DNA of 64,000 bases from Evernia prunastri (Eukaryota > Ascomycota > Lecanoromycetes > Lecanorales > Parmeliaceae). Below, in pieces: positions 1 through 12,247 of the stretch. Numbering within the stretch: the stretch's first letter is position 1; every line of letters starts with the position of its first letter. Made by a program: the position numbers and the translations under genes. Location: contig NKYR01000043.1 in NCBI GenBank assembly GCA_003184365.1, forward strand, positions 233,163-297,162, read 5' to 3'. The notes under the pieces are model-generated. The model worked only from the letters and a program-made list of their open reading frames with translations, had not been told where the DNA came from and searched no databases.

Positions 1-1766
1 CGGTACACGATGCTGTTGGGCGTAGGTGCTGTGTTTGCTTTCCCAGCGTTCTGAAAATATTGTGGGAGAAAAGCATTGAACAGAGGGTAACCCATGCCAA
101 TCGTTGCCCAGCAAAACCAGATGAGGCATGCTGCAATTCCACATCAGCCACACCTTTCCCAGGCTAGGAGCGGAAGTTGAGGCAGACGATCATTTTTGCT
201 GCACTAATACGTACTCATGACTCCCAGACGCCTGGTTGCGAAAAGAGGCGCGATCCTGTCTTTCGAGAACTTGCCGAGAGTTCGCTTCACGATGTCTGCA
301 TGGGAGAGCTTGGTGTTATCAACCACTGCCGGATCACCGCCAATGGCATTCAGAACCTCAACTGAAAGCCACGTCTTGCGCTTGTTCTTGTATGCTAGTT
401 CTTCTTCAGTTCAGATCTATGATAACATGGATGGATGCGCCTGACCTATCCCATGGACCGTTGCAACTGCCTCAGCCTGACGACCTTGCGAAAGAAGATA
501 TTTAGGCGATTCGAAGAGATGGAAGAAGAAGAATCGAGCCAGAAACATAGAGAAGATGATAGTCCCGACCGTGATATTGAGATATCTCCAGCCCCAATTG
601 TCAGCTTTAGAGCAACAAGGCGGAGCTGAAACATCACAAGAGTCGAGGGTCGGACTACACGTGTAATTTGAGAGAAAACCCCAGGCGATGAGGGAGCCAA
701 TCAGTTGGCCAACAGGCCACCATACAGAGAGGAGAGTCAGTAAGCCTTGAGACGCGCTTGGAAGAAATTCCAGAAAAAGTGCCTATGAAGAAATCAGCAC
801 AGTCACCAAACCTCCAATAAAAAGCTATCACACCCCATCGACAGGCAAATTCCCACCAATCCCAAATCCCAATCTGATTACTTCGGAGTCAGTATATAAT
901 TTTTAGGGTGGTTCTGGGCCAGGGGGCATGTCTCAGAAGCAATGATGGGTCGGGGAAAATGACTCACGCTGCATATAGACCGCTGGTGCCAACCCAGCTT
1001 GGGCCACCACCGACTGCAATACCAAATACGCCAGCAAGGAACAGGGTCGTGTTGAACGCTAAGCGTCGACCTACGAGATCCGCCCCAATGCCCCAAAAGG
1101 AGGCCCCTAGGCATAGTCCTACGAATAATGCGCAGGTGGTGTAGCGGACGTTGTTGGAGCTCACGCCAAACTCGGATGTCAACGATGGTAACGTAAGTGC
1201 AACTACCTGACGTGGGGGTCAATCTCAGCCACAAAGCTGTTGTTCTGACTCTCGGAGCGTACCTGAAGTACCATGCTGTGTAACCGTTCGGTTAGTATAT
1301 ATCTCAGATCCTCAGATTTAGGCGGGATCTTGAATTTACTTGTCTGCTAGCCATCCAAAACCGCAGAGGACGAAGAGCTGCCACTGGTAGGATCCCATCC
1401 CAATATCCATGATGGCCTTATTGATGACTTTGGACTTTCGATCATAGGCGGTGTCATGGCCAGAAGCAGCAACATCTATAAAATCAGATTACCAGATATC
1501 TGCATTCGAGGTTAATTTCTCAGCGTACCCAGGTCTATTTCTGCCCGAAGACCCTCTATGGTATTTGCACTGTAATCACCGCCGACATTGGCTTCATCCT
1601 CTTTATCATTCACGGGACCATCAGAGGAAATGCCCAGCTTGTTGTTGTGGTCTGCAACCACCGAAGCGTTCCGCGTTGCATGTGCTAATGGTACAAAGAC
1701 ATCGGGGAAATCGCTGACATCGTGCTTCTGAAATGGGTTCATAAAGATAGGCATTGTGATGAGCAA
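1..1766 (-). CDS. MFS transporter, SV2/sugar-porter-like, 3' end cut off by the window
   Basis: This is a plasma-membrane-type major facilitator, probably for an organic solute; the substrate cannot be read. The model starts at 1766 and has exons 1766-1529, 1475-1340, 1275-1263, 1206-968, 873-834, 782-446, 403-215 and 130-1, with frame kept across every junction. The N-terminal ~85 residues are hydrophilic. Then come DIGMGSYQWQLFVLCGFGWL (first membrane segment), LGASFWGIGADLVGRR (loop 2-3 signature), a GGNLPVDG turn, and ESPKYLL, the loop 6-7 motif shared by sugar porters and SV2-like proteins. A luminal Cys-rich stretch (SNYTCSPTLDSCD) follows a membrane segment. LIWFCWATIGMGYPLFNAFL near base 90 is a late helix. 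The 13-nt exon and the 42-nt intron (445-404) are the least certain parts. The end lies beyond the left edge. Confidence 0.85.
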
Positions 1767-3581
1767 TCCAAGGTGATGTGATGAACTGTTTGTAGAGACT
1801 TCTGGGTTCCAAGGGTATGCCTCGATTCGAATATGGCTTCGGAAGGTAATGATACAGCGTAAGCGATGTGCAGCTTATAAGATTTGAAGGCGTTTGATAG
1901 GATTTGAATGGTCATGAATAGAGCATAACGCAGCTGAATTGGCGCTTTTCGAGCTGCATTGCCTGCTAGACGATATATAGAATTCGGATCCGTGCTGCGG
2001 GCAGAGTGTGTTCGGTTTCGAGCAGAAAAATGTGAAGAGGTGCTCGAATAATATACTCGACTACTGCGGCAAAGAAAGGAAAAGAAGAAAAAGAAAAAGA
2101 AGGATAACCCCTCTTCCCCCGATGGCAGCTACTCTATTTGATCAGAAAGAAGGACTTGCATCTATTAGCTGGCACATGCCTCGGAACGCTGCTTCTCACG
2201 GGCTTATGATTGCCAAGTCATGTAGGTAGGCCGTTAGGTAATTGGCCGCCGTTAAGTTGGGACTGGAGTCTTGGGACTCTCCGACCCTGATGTCTTGGCA
2301 ATTTCTCCCCTAAACTGCAAAGTAGAGTAATTTTGAAGCTCAATCACTCCTTGAAACTCCACTGTAAATTAATGCAATTGGCTTCAGAACTATAGGTCTG
2401 ATTATTTAGAGCAAGTTATAATCCAAAAGTTCTGTGATCAAGACTCTCGTCGCCAAGTTATGAAAGTTGATAGAAAAGACATTAATCGATTTTCGCGGGC
2501 TCTCATTGCAGTTTATTTTGGCGACCCCGAGAATGCCTCGTTACCCCCATCCATAAGACATTTCCAAGGCTTCACCCTTTGCTGCATACTGCGCACTGCG
2601 CTACGACCCCAGATCCATCACTCCACAAAATCCACAGTCATCTTGGGACGTCAGCGCCGTTGGAAAAGAGCAACCTGGTTCCAAATCCTTCAAATTGTAC
2701 AATTCGGAAAGTTTGCAGCGAACGTAAGAGCAACAGACGAACCCATGCTGAACGGTCCCCTTGGGACTCAAGACCCTCTGGTGCTTTCTTAGGCTTGCAA
2801 CTCGTTGTCATTCTCTCTAGCCTGAGTAACAATTAGGCCACAGCTGAAACTTCTGGGCATTGTTCATCCTTGACTACCGCAAAAGCTCCACATCAAGTCT
2901 TCTGCAATCGCCGCTAGGACGAAGAGTTGTTGTTGAGCTGACGGCTGTGCTTTTACCTAGAGCATCCTTCCATGATACACGTGGATAATGGACCTTGGAT
3001 TTGCCTTGGCGGAGCACTCGCGGTGGAATGTTTCGAAGGGAGACAACAATGCCCGAAGTATATCTCCTACATTTGGTGGCGCATGTAAGACTTTGAAGGC
3101 ATTCTACGCCCGGACGTACGCTGTACAAGATATAAGTATGAACATAAACAAACAAAGTGTCCGCAAATGTGCGCGAGGATGTAGAGTACAGCCATGAGCA
3201 GAAAAGCATTTCCTCTGTGATTGGATCGCAATAATGCTTAGTTAATAAAAGGCTCAGCCCTGCCGGGCTCTCACCAGATCGACCGCCGGCTCGAGACCGT
3301 TGGAGGCAGTGATGATGATTGCTCTTTCGTACTCGCTTGATGTGCTAATCATGCGAACCATCATCTTCTCTTCAGGAATGTGTCTGACAGGCAAAGCCGC
3401 ATATATGAATGGTTATCTGCATTGAGGCAATCACTCTTCAAAGGAAATCAGTCTTTTCTCAAACGTCGATCTTGGTTTCAACAGATAAGGAATCTCACGG
3501 AACGCCACGGGAACAAAACGCAGCTGTCGCATTGAACAACGATCACACCGGATTGTTAATAACTACCCACTACGACCTACG
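1767..3581. other. Intergenic, no supported gene
   Basis: This separates the leftward MFS gene from the rightward Gly/Ser-rich protein gene, so it should hold both promoters. Open frames here are short, overlap one another on both strands and show no domain or signal peptide I recognise. A purine-rich patch lies near 2075-2105. Confidence 0.5.
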
Positions 3582-4537
3582 ATGAAGCTCTTGCGAACAA
3601 TTGCAATCGCATTGGCAGGAGCATTGATCGCCTCGTCCTTTTTAATACGTTCCACAAGATACTCCAGAGGAGCTATCTCACGCCGAGAGGCAGATCCAGA
3701 ACCGCTACCTGCGCCACCGAGTGAACACTTTGATGAAGAGCTCCTGAGCTATCTTGAAAAGAGAAGAGGCGGCGGTGGTTCAAGTGGAGGTGGGGGACAT
3801 TCATCATCTGGCTCGTCGAGTTCATCTTCAGGGAGCTCTGGTAGCTCTTCTGGATCATCAGGAGGAGCCAAATCTGGGGGCAGCAGCAGTGGCAGCAGTG
3901 GCAGCACGAGCGGCTCTCGTGGAACCACCAGGCAAGTGGCTTCGCAATGTCGGATAAATCACTCAAGCACTCATACTGACATCATTACAGCTCGTCCTCG
4001 TCAGTAAGTCCTTCGTATGGTGGCGGCAGGTACTATGCCGGCGGTGCCACATCATCGTACAGATCTGGAGGAAGATCACCCGGCGGAATCCTGCCATTCG
4101 CATTGGCCGGAGCAGCGCTTGGGATATTCCCTGGTCTCTGGCTCTACGGAGCTTACGCATATCCCTACAACCATGACTACAGCTTCCACAATCGCACCAA
4201 CTCGTCGGAGCCGCAAGGGCAGAACGAGACGCTTCCTGTCACCTGTCTGTGCCAAATGTACAGCGCCTGCGGATGCGACAACAACACTAACACGAGCTAC
4301 TTGGATTCGCTTGTGGGCAATGGGAGCGCCGCGGACGAGAATAGCACCCTGATTCACGTCGGGTTGGTGAATAACACCAAAACACTGATCATCAATGGAA
4401 CTCTTCCGAATGGCACGAATGGAACGGATGACAGCAGTACATCAACAAGTGGGGCTGCTGCAAGGCAAGACTTGCTTGAATATTCGGGTTTCTGGCTCGT
4501 CGGTGCTATCGTGGGAGCTACTGTTTGGCTGCTGTGA
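3582..4537 (+). CDS. Secreted or membrane Gly/Ser-rich protein of unknown function (possibly DUF7732 type)
   Basis: The function is unknown. Exons 3582-3931 and 3991-4537 give 298 aa. The intron uses a GC donor (AG|GCAAGT) and a normal AG acceptor; no GT donor keeps the frame. Residues 1-24 form a signal peptide or signal anchor. A hydrophilic stretch with RR/KR dibasic sites follows, then a low-complexity Gly/Ser tract (about residues 62-120). The second half has a hydrophobic segment (LPFALAGAALGIFPGLWLYG), a Cys cluster (CLCQMYSACGC), many Asn-X-Ser/Thr sequons, and a C-terminal hydrophobic helix (FWLVGAIVGATVWLL). The layout fits a heavily glycosylated surface protein anchored at the C-terminus. 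It resembles a conserved Pezizomycotina family that I believe is DUF7732; that assignment is from memory and unchecked. Confidence 0.8.
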
Positions 4538-6671
4538 GGAGGTCAGGTGAAGGCCTTGCGATTACCCCACATGTGATGAATTGGAATCAATTTTACGAGT
4601 GGAAGTGGATTATTAAGCATGCATCTGACCGGCTTCTTCGTCATTAACCTGCAGCCAAGGGAACGGTGTCGGTATCGGATAATTTGTGGTCATGGCAAGC
4701 AGTGATTCAAAACCATCAGATTATCTATTATTGGAGCACAGTCGATACTTAAAAAGTTTGAGATAGTACAACTGGTAAAGTAGTAGTACCCTTAACCTAA
4801 GTATCATGTCGGTTCAAATGCATGACATCGTGATTACGTGGGGAAAAGGATTCACACTTTCCTTCAGTGCATCTCCCGACGCGAGCAATGGCCCTTTTTT
4901 GAGACCTCTGAGTGGCAAGTCTGTTGAGCTGTGCTTTTTTTCCCAGTGATTGGTTGTCAGGCAATAGAACGCGATGAAACCATCTTCATACATGCGAGCC
5001 ATGTAAAAACCACCTCTTCAACATCTTTCCCTTGCGCAGGAAAATCAATGTCGCTGTCCGCTGTCTCGGGCCTGTTTCGCGTCTGCACCCCTCAGGGTCA
5101 TGCAGGATGCAGCCACCCAGCCTCCCTGACTTGACTCGCTTCTGCCCGTTTCAGGATCTGTACGCTCGACGACTTTTTGGTACCAAGGCTAGCCGAAGTT
5201 CGGTGGGGTGGGATAAAAAGTCTGAATTTCGGGAAAGGGTGGAGGGCTCGCTATTTTGAGCCTTTTCCTGTTAATTGAGTTGGCTGGGAGATCAGCCTCT
5301 TTCTCACGCCATGACTTTCCTGGAGGGAGATTGAGCCGAGGCGATGTGGTTCCGAGATACTTGACTTTGTTGGTCTCACCGATCAACGACGAGGAGGCTG
5401 GTCCCGTCTCTCAAAGAGAGACGATTGAGAAAAGTATCAATACCGTCCTGTTTAGCTTGCGGAGTCAGACGGGTTGGCTGGCGAGGCTGGGGGAAGATGG
5501 AGAAGACTGGACGGGCATTTCCTCCGGTGAATCTTTGAGTGCCACCACCAGAGAGGGTACATAGTAACCGTTGCGCTGACGACTCCTATCTTGAATTTAC
5601 TGACAATCCTTGAAGCTCCTTACTCGTCTGAGCAAAGCGTAGATCTTCCTGCCCGGGGCTAATCGTCAAAAGATGTCCGTAAAGTATATAATTGCCATAA
5701 AGGAAGAAAGGGGGGGATGGAGGGTATCCAATCACAGGAGGGAGGGAGAGTCAAAAGCGGGGTGCATTGAGATGGTTGCCGGCCAAATGGTGAAATGGTG
5801 AAATACACCACAGGGATGGTGAGCTTCAAATTTATTAAGAGTACCTTGGCTTATTTTATTGTTCTCAAGGCAAATGTCAGGGGCAACACCATCAATCAAT
5901 CTGTTCATCACTTTGATTACCGGTACATATTAACACTTCCTCTTCGCCCTTTGGACACTTGAGATAGGGGTACTGATATTATATTATGCTATGTATGCTA
6001 TAATTGTCCGTTTTCTCTTTCCTTTTTCCTTTTTCCTTTTTTACTTCTTTCATCCTCATGCCTGTTTATAGTTGAGAGTGGTTGGTGGAAATTGAAATTT
6101 TGGGGGTGGACTTGTATGAATTGGGGGGGGATGGGGGGGAGGAGGTTGGGTACTAAAATGCTTGGTAGTGGCGGGTAGTGGTGGGTAATTGTGCCAGGCC
6201 AGTGTTTATTAGTGGTGTATTAGTGGCCCACATTGCATCTTTAGCTCCGAATGGCTCAAGAGGATTACCCTAAACACCCTAAATCACCCAGTGCAACCAA
6301 TCTGGACCGGTGGATGGAAGTGACTAGCAAGTTTTTTTCTTTCTCTTCTCTGCTTTTCCCGTGCCGCCGCTTTCCAGTATTTAATTATAAACAGCCCGCA
6401 TTCCTCATCTTCTTCTTTTTCCTCCTCCTTTACTTTCACTCTCACTCCACCACAGAAAAACAAAATTTCCTCCACATTTCACACTTTTTCTTCTTCATCA
6501 ACAATCAACACAGTCGCTTCGGATCTATTTACGATCAATACATTCGCTTCTTAAAAAGCAAAAAATAATAATACCACTTCTTCCGCTTCTTCTACATACT
6601 CACAACATCCTCATCAACCCTCCATCAAAAATCCTCACTAAACTTCAATAATATCATCATCATCCTCTACA
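4538..6671. other. Long intergenic region upstream of the PIR gene
   Basis: This is 2.1 kb without a convincing gene. It contains pyrimidine runs near 6005-6055, G-rich runs near 6120-6145, and a C/T/A-rich leader from about 6400 to 6671. Such leaders are common before highly expressed fungal cell-wall genes. The longest frame here (5256-5564, +) shows no domain. Confidence 0.5.
6378..6392 (+). promoter_or_regulatory. Candidate TATA-like element of the PIR gene
   Basis: TATTTAATTATAAAC lies about 280 bases before the ATG at 6672 and is followed by a pyrimidine-rich leader free of long purine runs. The assignment rests on sequence resemblance and position only. Confidence 0.35.
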
Positions 6672-7175
6672 ATGCCTTCCATCAAGAACATCGTCCTCGC
6701 TTTGGCATTCACTGCCTCTGCTTTCTCCGCTCAGATCTCTGATGGGCAAATCCAGCAACCCACCACCCCGGTTGCCGTTGTCAAGCAGATCACCGACGGT
6801 CAGATCCAGCAGGCAACCTCCACCCCAGCCGTCGTCACTCCCGCAGTGGTGAAGCAAATCACCGACGGTCAGCTCCAGCAGGTCACCTCGACCTCGACTC
6901 CAGTTGCCGTAGTTAAGCAGATCACCGACGGCCAGCTCCAGCAAGTCACCTCGACTCCAGTTGCCACCGTTTCTCCCGCAGTCAAGCAAATCACCGATGG
7001 CCAGATCCAGCAAGTCGCGTCCAGTGGAGCCCCAGTCGCTTCCGCCAACGCCACCAAGATCACCACCCCATCTGCTCCAGCTGCTACTTTCCACGGTGCT
7101 GCTTCTCTCATGAGCTACAGCATGGAGTTGGTCACCGTCGCCATCGGTGCCGCTGCCGTCTTCGCCATGCTATAA
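6672..7175 (+). CDS. Small PIR-repeat cell-wall protein with GPI-like tail
   Basis: Predicted covalently linked wall glycoprotein of 167 aa, single exon. Residues 1-20 are a signal peptide ending in an Ala-rich cleavage region. The mature part contains five copies of the PIR core Q-[IV]-[ST]-D-G-Q-[IL]-Q, the first right after the signal peptide, the others spaced by 11-18 residues of Thr/Val/Pro-rich linker. In yeast Pir proteins, the first Gln of this core forms an alkali-labile ester link to beta-1,3-glucan. The C-terminus (ELVTVAIGAAAVFAML) is a hydrophobic tail preceded by small residues, as in GPI-anchor signals. It lacks the Cys-rich C-terminal domain and Kex2 propeptide of yeast Pir1-4, so it belongs to the shorter PIR-plus-GPI type of filamentous fungi. 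Confidence 0.85.
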   Translation: MPSIKNIVLALAFTASAFSAQISDGQIQQPTTPVAVVKQITDGQIQQATSTPAVVTPAVVKQITDGQLQQVTSTSTPVAVVKQITDGQLQQVTSTPVATVSPAVKQITDGQIQQVASSGAPVASANATKITTPSAPAATFHGAASLMSYSMELVTVAIGAAAVFAML

Positions 7176-7993
7176 ACAGCTCTCTCATCTTCGGTCCACA
7201 GATCATCAGCGTCACTCACGATCACGGGGTGGGAAGGCGAATGGATATGGAAATGGAAAGCTCGCGATTTCTCTTTCTTGATGCATATCGGTTGGGAAAA
7301 GGGAAGCTACGATTAATGGGGAGGAGAGGCATTCGATTCATGTAATTAGGCATCACAGGAGCGGAGCATCATTGTCATGGCAGTCCCTCAATAGCTTGCG
7401 ACCAATCTTGCTCAGCACGACTCTTGCTTACAGTCAGCATCCAGCATTGAGCATCGGATAGACTCTTAATATCAAGTAACAACTCTTACAACCCTTCCTT
7501 AATTCTTTGAGTAATTTGCAGTCGAGAAGCTTCACGACCGACATTGAGCATTGATATTGCAATAGGCTAACAAAACTAAGTACTACGTACTTTGATTTCC
7601 CAATCATCTGCATCGTCGGAAACTTTCCGTTCCTGTCTCGCAGGATCATTGGGATTTTTCACTTGCCGCATCTCCCTTTACCTGCTTTGAATGTCCCATG
7701 TCCGTCAAAAGCTCGCTGTTCTTACCATTTCTCCATCATCCTCTCCGGTTTTTCATGAGCTCAATGCCCACGGCGGTGACCTCCGATAGCGCTGGTGAAC
7801 CCCACATTTAGCCATTACGCGATAGACATTTCACCAGTTCATGACTAGTATATAAGCAGCGCAAAAATGACTCCCACCACGAACTCAATGCTGTTCTCCC
7901 TCTTTTCTTCCTCTACACTGTCAGAAAGAGTCGTCTTCTACGGGAACAGTACTGCCAAGAACTTGGACGAGTTAGAACAATTGGCGAGAGTCG
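7176..7993. other. Intergenic, promoter of the downstream MFS gene
   Basis: No gene is seen. The only open frame of note (7434-7649, -) has no recognisable features. Confidence 0.5.
7849..7856 (+). promoter_or_regulatory. Candidate TATA box of the monocarboxylate-type MFS gene
   Basis: TATATAAG sits 138 bases before the ATG at 7994, a usual distance for fungal TATA promoters with a short leader. Confidence 0.4.
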
Positions 7994-9734
7994 ATGAGCC
8001 TACTGCAAAATGGAGAAGAGCTACTGGATGAAGGAATTTTTGCAAACGGACAGGATGGCCACATCAGAGCCACAGGTCAACAGCTAGGCCCCGATGGAGA
8101 GAAGGAGATCTCCAATCCTGTTACGTCCCGCTGCCAGGGTTTTACTGCCAATCTTCTCAATGAGAAGGGCGAGGAGCCAGGCACTGTAGCTGCTCTCCAG
8201 CATCCCTCTGTTGAAAGCACGGCGAATGCTACAGCCGCTCACGAAAAGGGCAATGGATTGAGCCGAATACCATCACAACAACTCTGTTCGGTTCCAGAGG
8301 ACGACGGTCCAGCCCTCAATGTCTCCAATCGCCCCCCTCCAACTCCCACCGATGGGCCCATACCTAGCGAAAAGATTGGACCACAAGACCAAGCTGACGG
8401 GCACGCTTTTCCCGAAGGTGGGCTGCGTGCCTGGCTCGTCGTCCTTGGCTCCTTCAGCGGCATGACGGCCAGCTTTGGAATCCTCAATAGCGCGGGAACG
8501 TTTCAGGCGTACCTCAGCACGCACCAGTTGGCCCATGAATCTCCCAGTGCTGTGGGCTGGATCTTCAGTCTCTACGCGTGCCTCACCTTCTTCTGCGGTG
8601 TACAGATCGGACCGGGTTTTGACGCATACGGTCCCCGGTGGTTGGTGTTTGCGGGTACTGTGTGCTTGTTTGGTGGAATGATGGGGGTAGCGGAGAGTAC
8701 GAGTAAGTTGCTGGTTGCTTCTGCGTGTTCGTACGATGGCTGTCTTGCAGCTTTGTCTCCTACCGCACACCATCGCTGACACGTTCCTCCCTCCTTCAGA
8801 GCTCTGGCATTTCATCTTGACTTATTCCATCGTCTGCGGTGTGGGCTCCTCCCTAATCTTCACCCCGGCAATCGGCTCAATAGCACACTTCTTCTACAGA
8901 CGCCGCGCTGCTGCTACAGGTCTCGCTACCACCGGCGGCAGTATGGGTGGGATCATATTTCCTTTGATGCTCCAGCGGCTTTTCCCCGAAGTGGGCTTTC
9001 AGTGGGCAACGCGAATCCTTGCGTTCCTCTTCCTCTTCCTCCTTTGTGTTGCCAACCTCCTCATACGCAGCCGCCTACAGCCATCAAAAGACAGCCATGT
9101 CGTTCAGAATATCTGGCCTGATTGGCGGATCTTCAAGAACCGAGTCTTCGTTTTGACGACTGCTGGAGTCTTCTTTATCGAGTGGGCTCTGTTCATACCC
9201 CTTTCCTACATCTCGTCCTACGCTCTAGCCGAAGGCGTCTCGCCTACGTTCAGCTATCAACTACTCGCCATTCTAAATGCAGGCTCCTTCTTCGGCCGGT
9301 GGGCCCCGGGCTACATGGCAGACCTGTTCGGGCGTTTCAACACGATGATCATCACGGTGGCTCTGTGCTTCATCTCCGTCCTCGCCGTGTGGCTCACTTG
9401 CTCGCCGGGGGATGGCAGCAGAGGCATCGCCCAGCTCATCATCTTCTGCGTCCTCTTCGGCTTCGCGTCAGGGAGCAACATCAGCCTCACGCCCGTCTGC
9501 GTGGGGCAGCTGTGCGGGACGGAAGTGTTTGGCAGGTGGTACGCGAGCTTGTACACCGTGGTCAGCTTCGGCTGCCTGACCGGCATACCCATCGCGGGCC
9601 AGCTGCTGGCCACGGACGGAGGCAAGTACACCGGCCTGATCGGGTTCGTGGGAGCTTGTTACGGAGCCGGGCTGATGTGCTTCGTCTGGGCCCGGGTCCT
9701 GAAGGCCGGCTGGAGTCTGAGGAAGATATACTAA
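7994..9734 (+). CDS. MFS monocarboxylate porter-like transporter (MCH family)
   Basis: Integral membrane transporter of 547 aa. Exons 7994-8702 and 8800-9734 are joined by a canonical GTAAGT...TTCAG intron; the spliced codon is Lys in the STKLWHFILTYS context expected for the family. The first ~135 residues are a hydrophilic cytosolic tail. FPEGGLRAWLVVLGSF is the conserved entry into TM1 of fungal monocarboxylate-porter-like (MCT/MCH) proteins. GVGSSLIFTPAIGSIAHFF and YRRRAAATGLATTGGSMGG cover TM4-5, and about 12 helices are visible in all. FGRWAPGYMADLFGRFN is the second-half copy of the loop 2-3 signature. Yeast Mch proteins mostly do not carry classical monocarboxylates, so the substrate is open. 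The terminus is Lys-Ile-Tyr. Confidence 0.9.
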
Positions 9735-12247
9735 AGATATATATAAATTGAAGTTAACGGCCCAGAAGCAGAGTGGCCACGGTAAAGCATTTTGGCAAGA
9801 CCTTTCTGTTGGTTTACGGTCTTTTCGAACATTTATTTCACTTATCAGTCGTACTAGTCGAATCGACCATCGTTCCCCGTCAAGTTCCCCATCGTCTTAG
9901 ATCACAATACGGAAGAGTTGCCTTCTTCACATCTCCCGCCTTCTCCATGACCCGACATCGAATCTCGGCAGGCGTGAGCCTTCCTTTAAACATCGTATGT
10001 ATCCACGAATCTGGTCCTCTATCTCTACCGAAGAGACGAAATACTCCATTTGACAATTGTCTCGGCGACCGCCCTTGAGCTCTCCAGTGAATGACGGACA
10101 TGGAATCCCCCCTCGTCACCCTTCTCCTGCCCAGAGGCAGCAGCATCCCATCCCATCCCATCCCATCCCATCCATTCATTCCACTTGCGTGGCAGATCGA
10201 ATACTCATCTCTCAGCGCTACTTTCTCACCTCCCCTGCCTGACCAACTATCCAGCACGCTTTCAGCATACACTTTCTCTGCTCGAAGCCTCCTGTTTCTT
10301 CCTCAACGGTCCCGGTCGGACTACCAGTTGGGCCACTTGCTCTCGTTCATCTGCTCACCCTCGACAGCTTCTCCCTCCGTCCTTCCATCCCTCTCTCTCC
10401 CCCTCTCGTCCGCTTCTCCATTCCTCTCTCTCCCTCTCTCCCTCCCCACCTCTTTCCCTCCCTTCCTTCCATCCCAAATCTTCCACCCATCGCCCATCGC
10501 CCATCGCCCATCCCAAATCCCAAATCCCAAATCCCAAATCCCCACACCATCCCCATCCCCATCCCCAAGCCATCACATCCCTCGAAGCCAGCCAGCCTAC
10601 CCAACCTATCTAGTACCCACCTACCTACCAACCCACTCCACTCCACTCCACTCCACCCCCTCCAGCGCCTTTACGCCACCGAGCCGACCGACTCTCTCTC
10701 TTTTACGAGCGCAGATAGTGATACTAAAACTACGACAGCGGGAGGGTGGATGAGAGAGGGGAAGGGATAGGGGGAAGGATGGGGTTTGGAGGTGGGGCGG
10801 ATGGGGTGGATGGGGTTTGAATGGGTTGGGTGGGTTTTTGTGTTTTTGTACGATTGGGTTTTGGTCGGGTGGGTTTGGGGCTTGTGTCTGGAAGGGGGGC
10901 AGGAAGTGGGGGGCGTGGGAGGAGTTGAGGGATACAGGCGTTTGGTGCTTGTTAGATGCTTGTTAGATGCATGTATATACATATGTATGAGGAATGGCAT
11001 GGCAGGCAAGTTTTCGAAACATACGTTCCATCAGCGCCGGTGATCGAACAATCAACTAGCCATCTTATTGTCTTTCGCGAACCTGATACCTTTTTTCACC
11101 AACTTTCCCCCTCTCCGTCTTGTTCGATACCGTTCACATGGAAGGAAGCACAATAGGCCCCAGTACCGAATGTGTTAGACTAGGTACGCCAATCGTGCAT
11201 AAACGCGATCACACCACGAGCATCCCCATGCTTCGACTACCGCTCAGAGGGTCTCTCTTTCCCGTACCGTACCGGGACAGCATTGAGAATGGCGGTGGAT
11301 GTAAGAAACAATATCGCAACGGCTCGAGTCCCGTGGGCGGCAAATGCAGAACGTCTTGATTCTCTTCTCCATATTGTAGTTCTTTGAAAGGCTACCATTT
11401 TTGGTTCTGGCTATCTCTCTCCAGCAAGACCATAGTGTATGGTTGTTGTAGATCCATCAAGACGAAAATGTATGATCATTATGCCTTGCGTTGTACGAGC
11501 AGAGAAGGCTCCTTTGAGGTTGCTGCGCTGGGCTTTTTCATATCGAAGCAGAGACCCGCTGATTCATACTATCTGCAAGCTCTCTCAAATCCAGCCCATA
11601 CGTATTCGCACATGCCTTCTCCAGCTGACTTGTACGTAAGGATCCAATTCCTTGACTGAAGACCCAGCAGCTGTTCAATCTCTTCTCTCTGCGGCGATTG
11701 ATTTTTCTATCGCGAAGCGAGACCTACGCCGCGTTCCAAGTCGTCATCCTCCTTCCCTGGAACGGCAAATTGTGTGATGAGGCAGCCCTTCTCAAAGGAG
11801 AGCAAAGTGCTGTTCCGTCAAAGTTCCGCGACGATGCTTCGTGGGATGGTTATCGCGTCTTCCTCCTATTCAACTGTCGTCACCCATGTAATGACCTCAT
11901 TTCCCAAGCCAAAGCTTCTGGCGTCTCTAGGGCCAGGCCGGCCTACATGGTTTTTGCTCAGACCATGGTGAGATAAGCGATATGGAAATTGAGTGCGGAA
12001 CACGGAGCTTGGATGCCGACCATCTCGACAGTTGACCCTAAAGCGATATCGAAGACACCGTGGACAGGGTTATCAATCGCGAAATCACAAGATCTAAGTT
12101 GGGAGATCCGAGTTGGGAGATCCGAGAAGCCAGATCCCGTGTATAATAAAGGTTCCCCTTCGGATTCTAGTTCTCTAGGTCGCGAGGAAGGGAGTTCACC
12201 TTGCGTACGGCAACGTTCTCTGTCTGTATTCATTTTTAGCTCGACTT
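9735..12247. other. Intergenic, rich in simple repeats
   Basis: No supported gene. Simple repeats include CCCAT units (about 10145-10175), CCCATCG units (about 10487-10512), CAAATCC units (about 10513-10545), C/T-rich tracts (10370-10470) and GGGTTTG-like G/T tracts (10780-10890). A perfect duplication of GTTGGGAGATCCGA occurs at about 12099-12126. Long open frames at 10091-10753 are by-products of the pyrimidine skew. Confidence 0.5.

Noticed and set aside
9122..9751. 209-aa alternative frame in the monocarboxylate-type porter
   Set aside because: Arg/His-rich shadow of a GC-rich coding region; the real frame has membrane helices.
10091..10753. 220-aa open frame in C/T-rich DNA
   Set aside because: Made of simple repeats (Ser/Pro/Leu runs) and mirrored by long frames on the opposite strand; no splice or start context.
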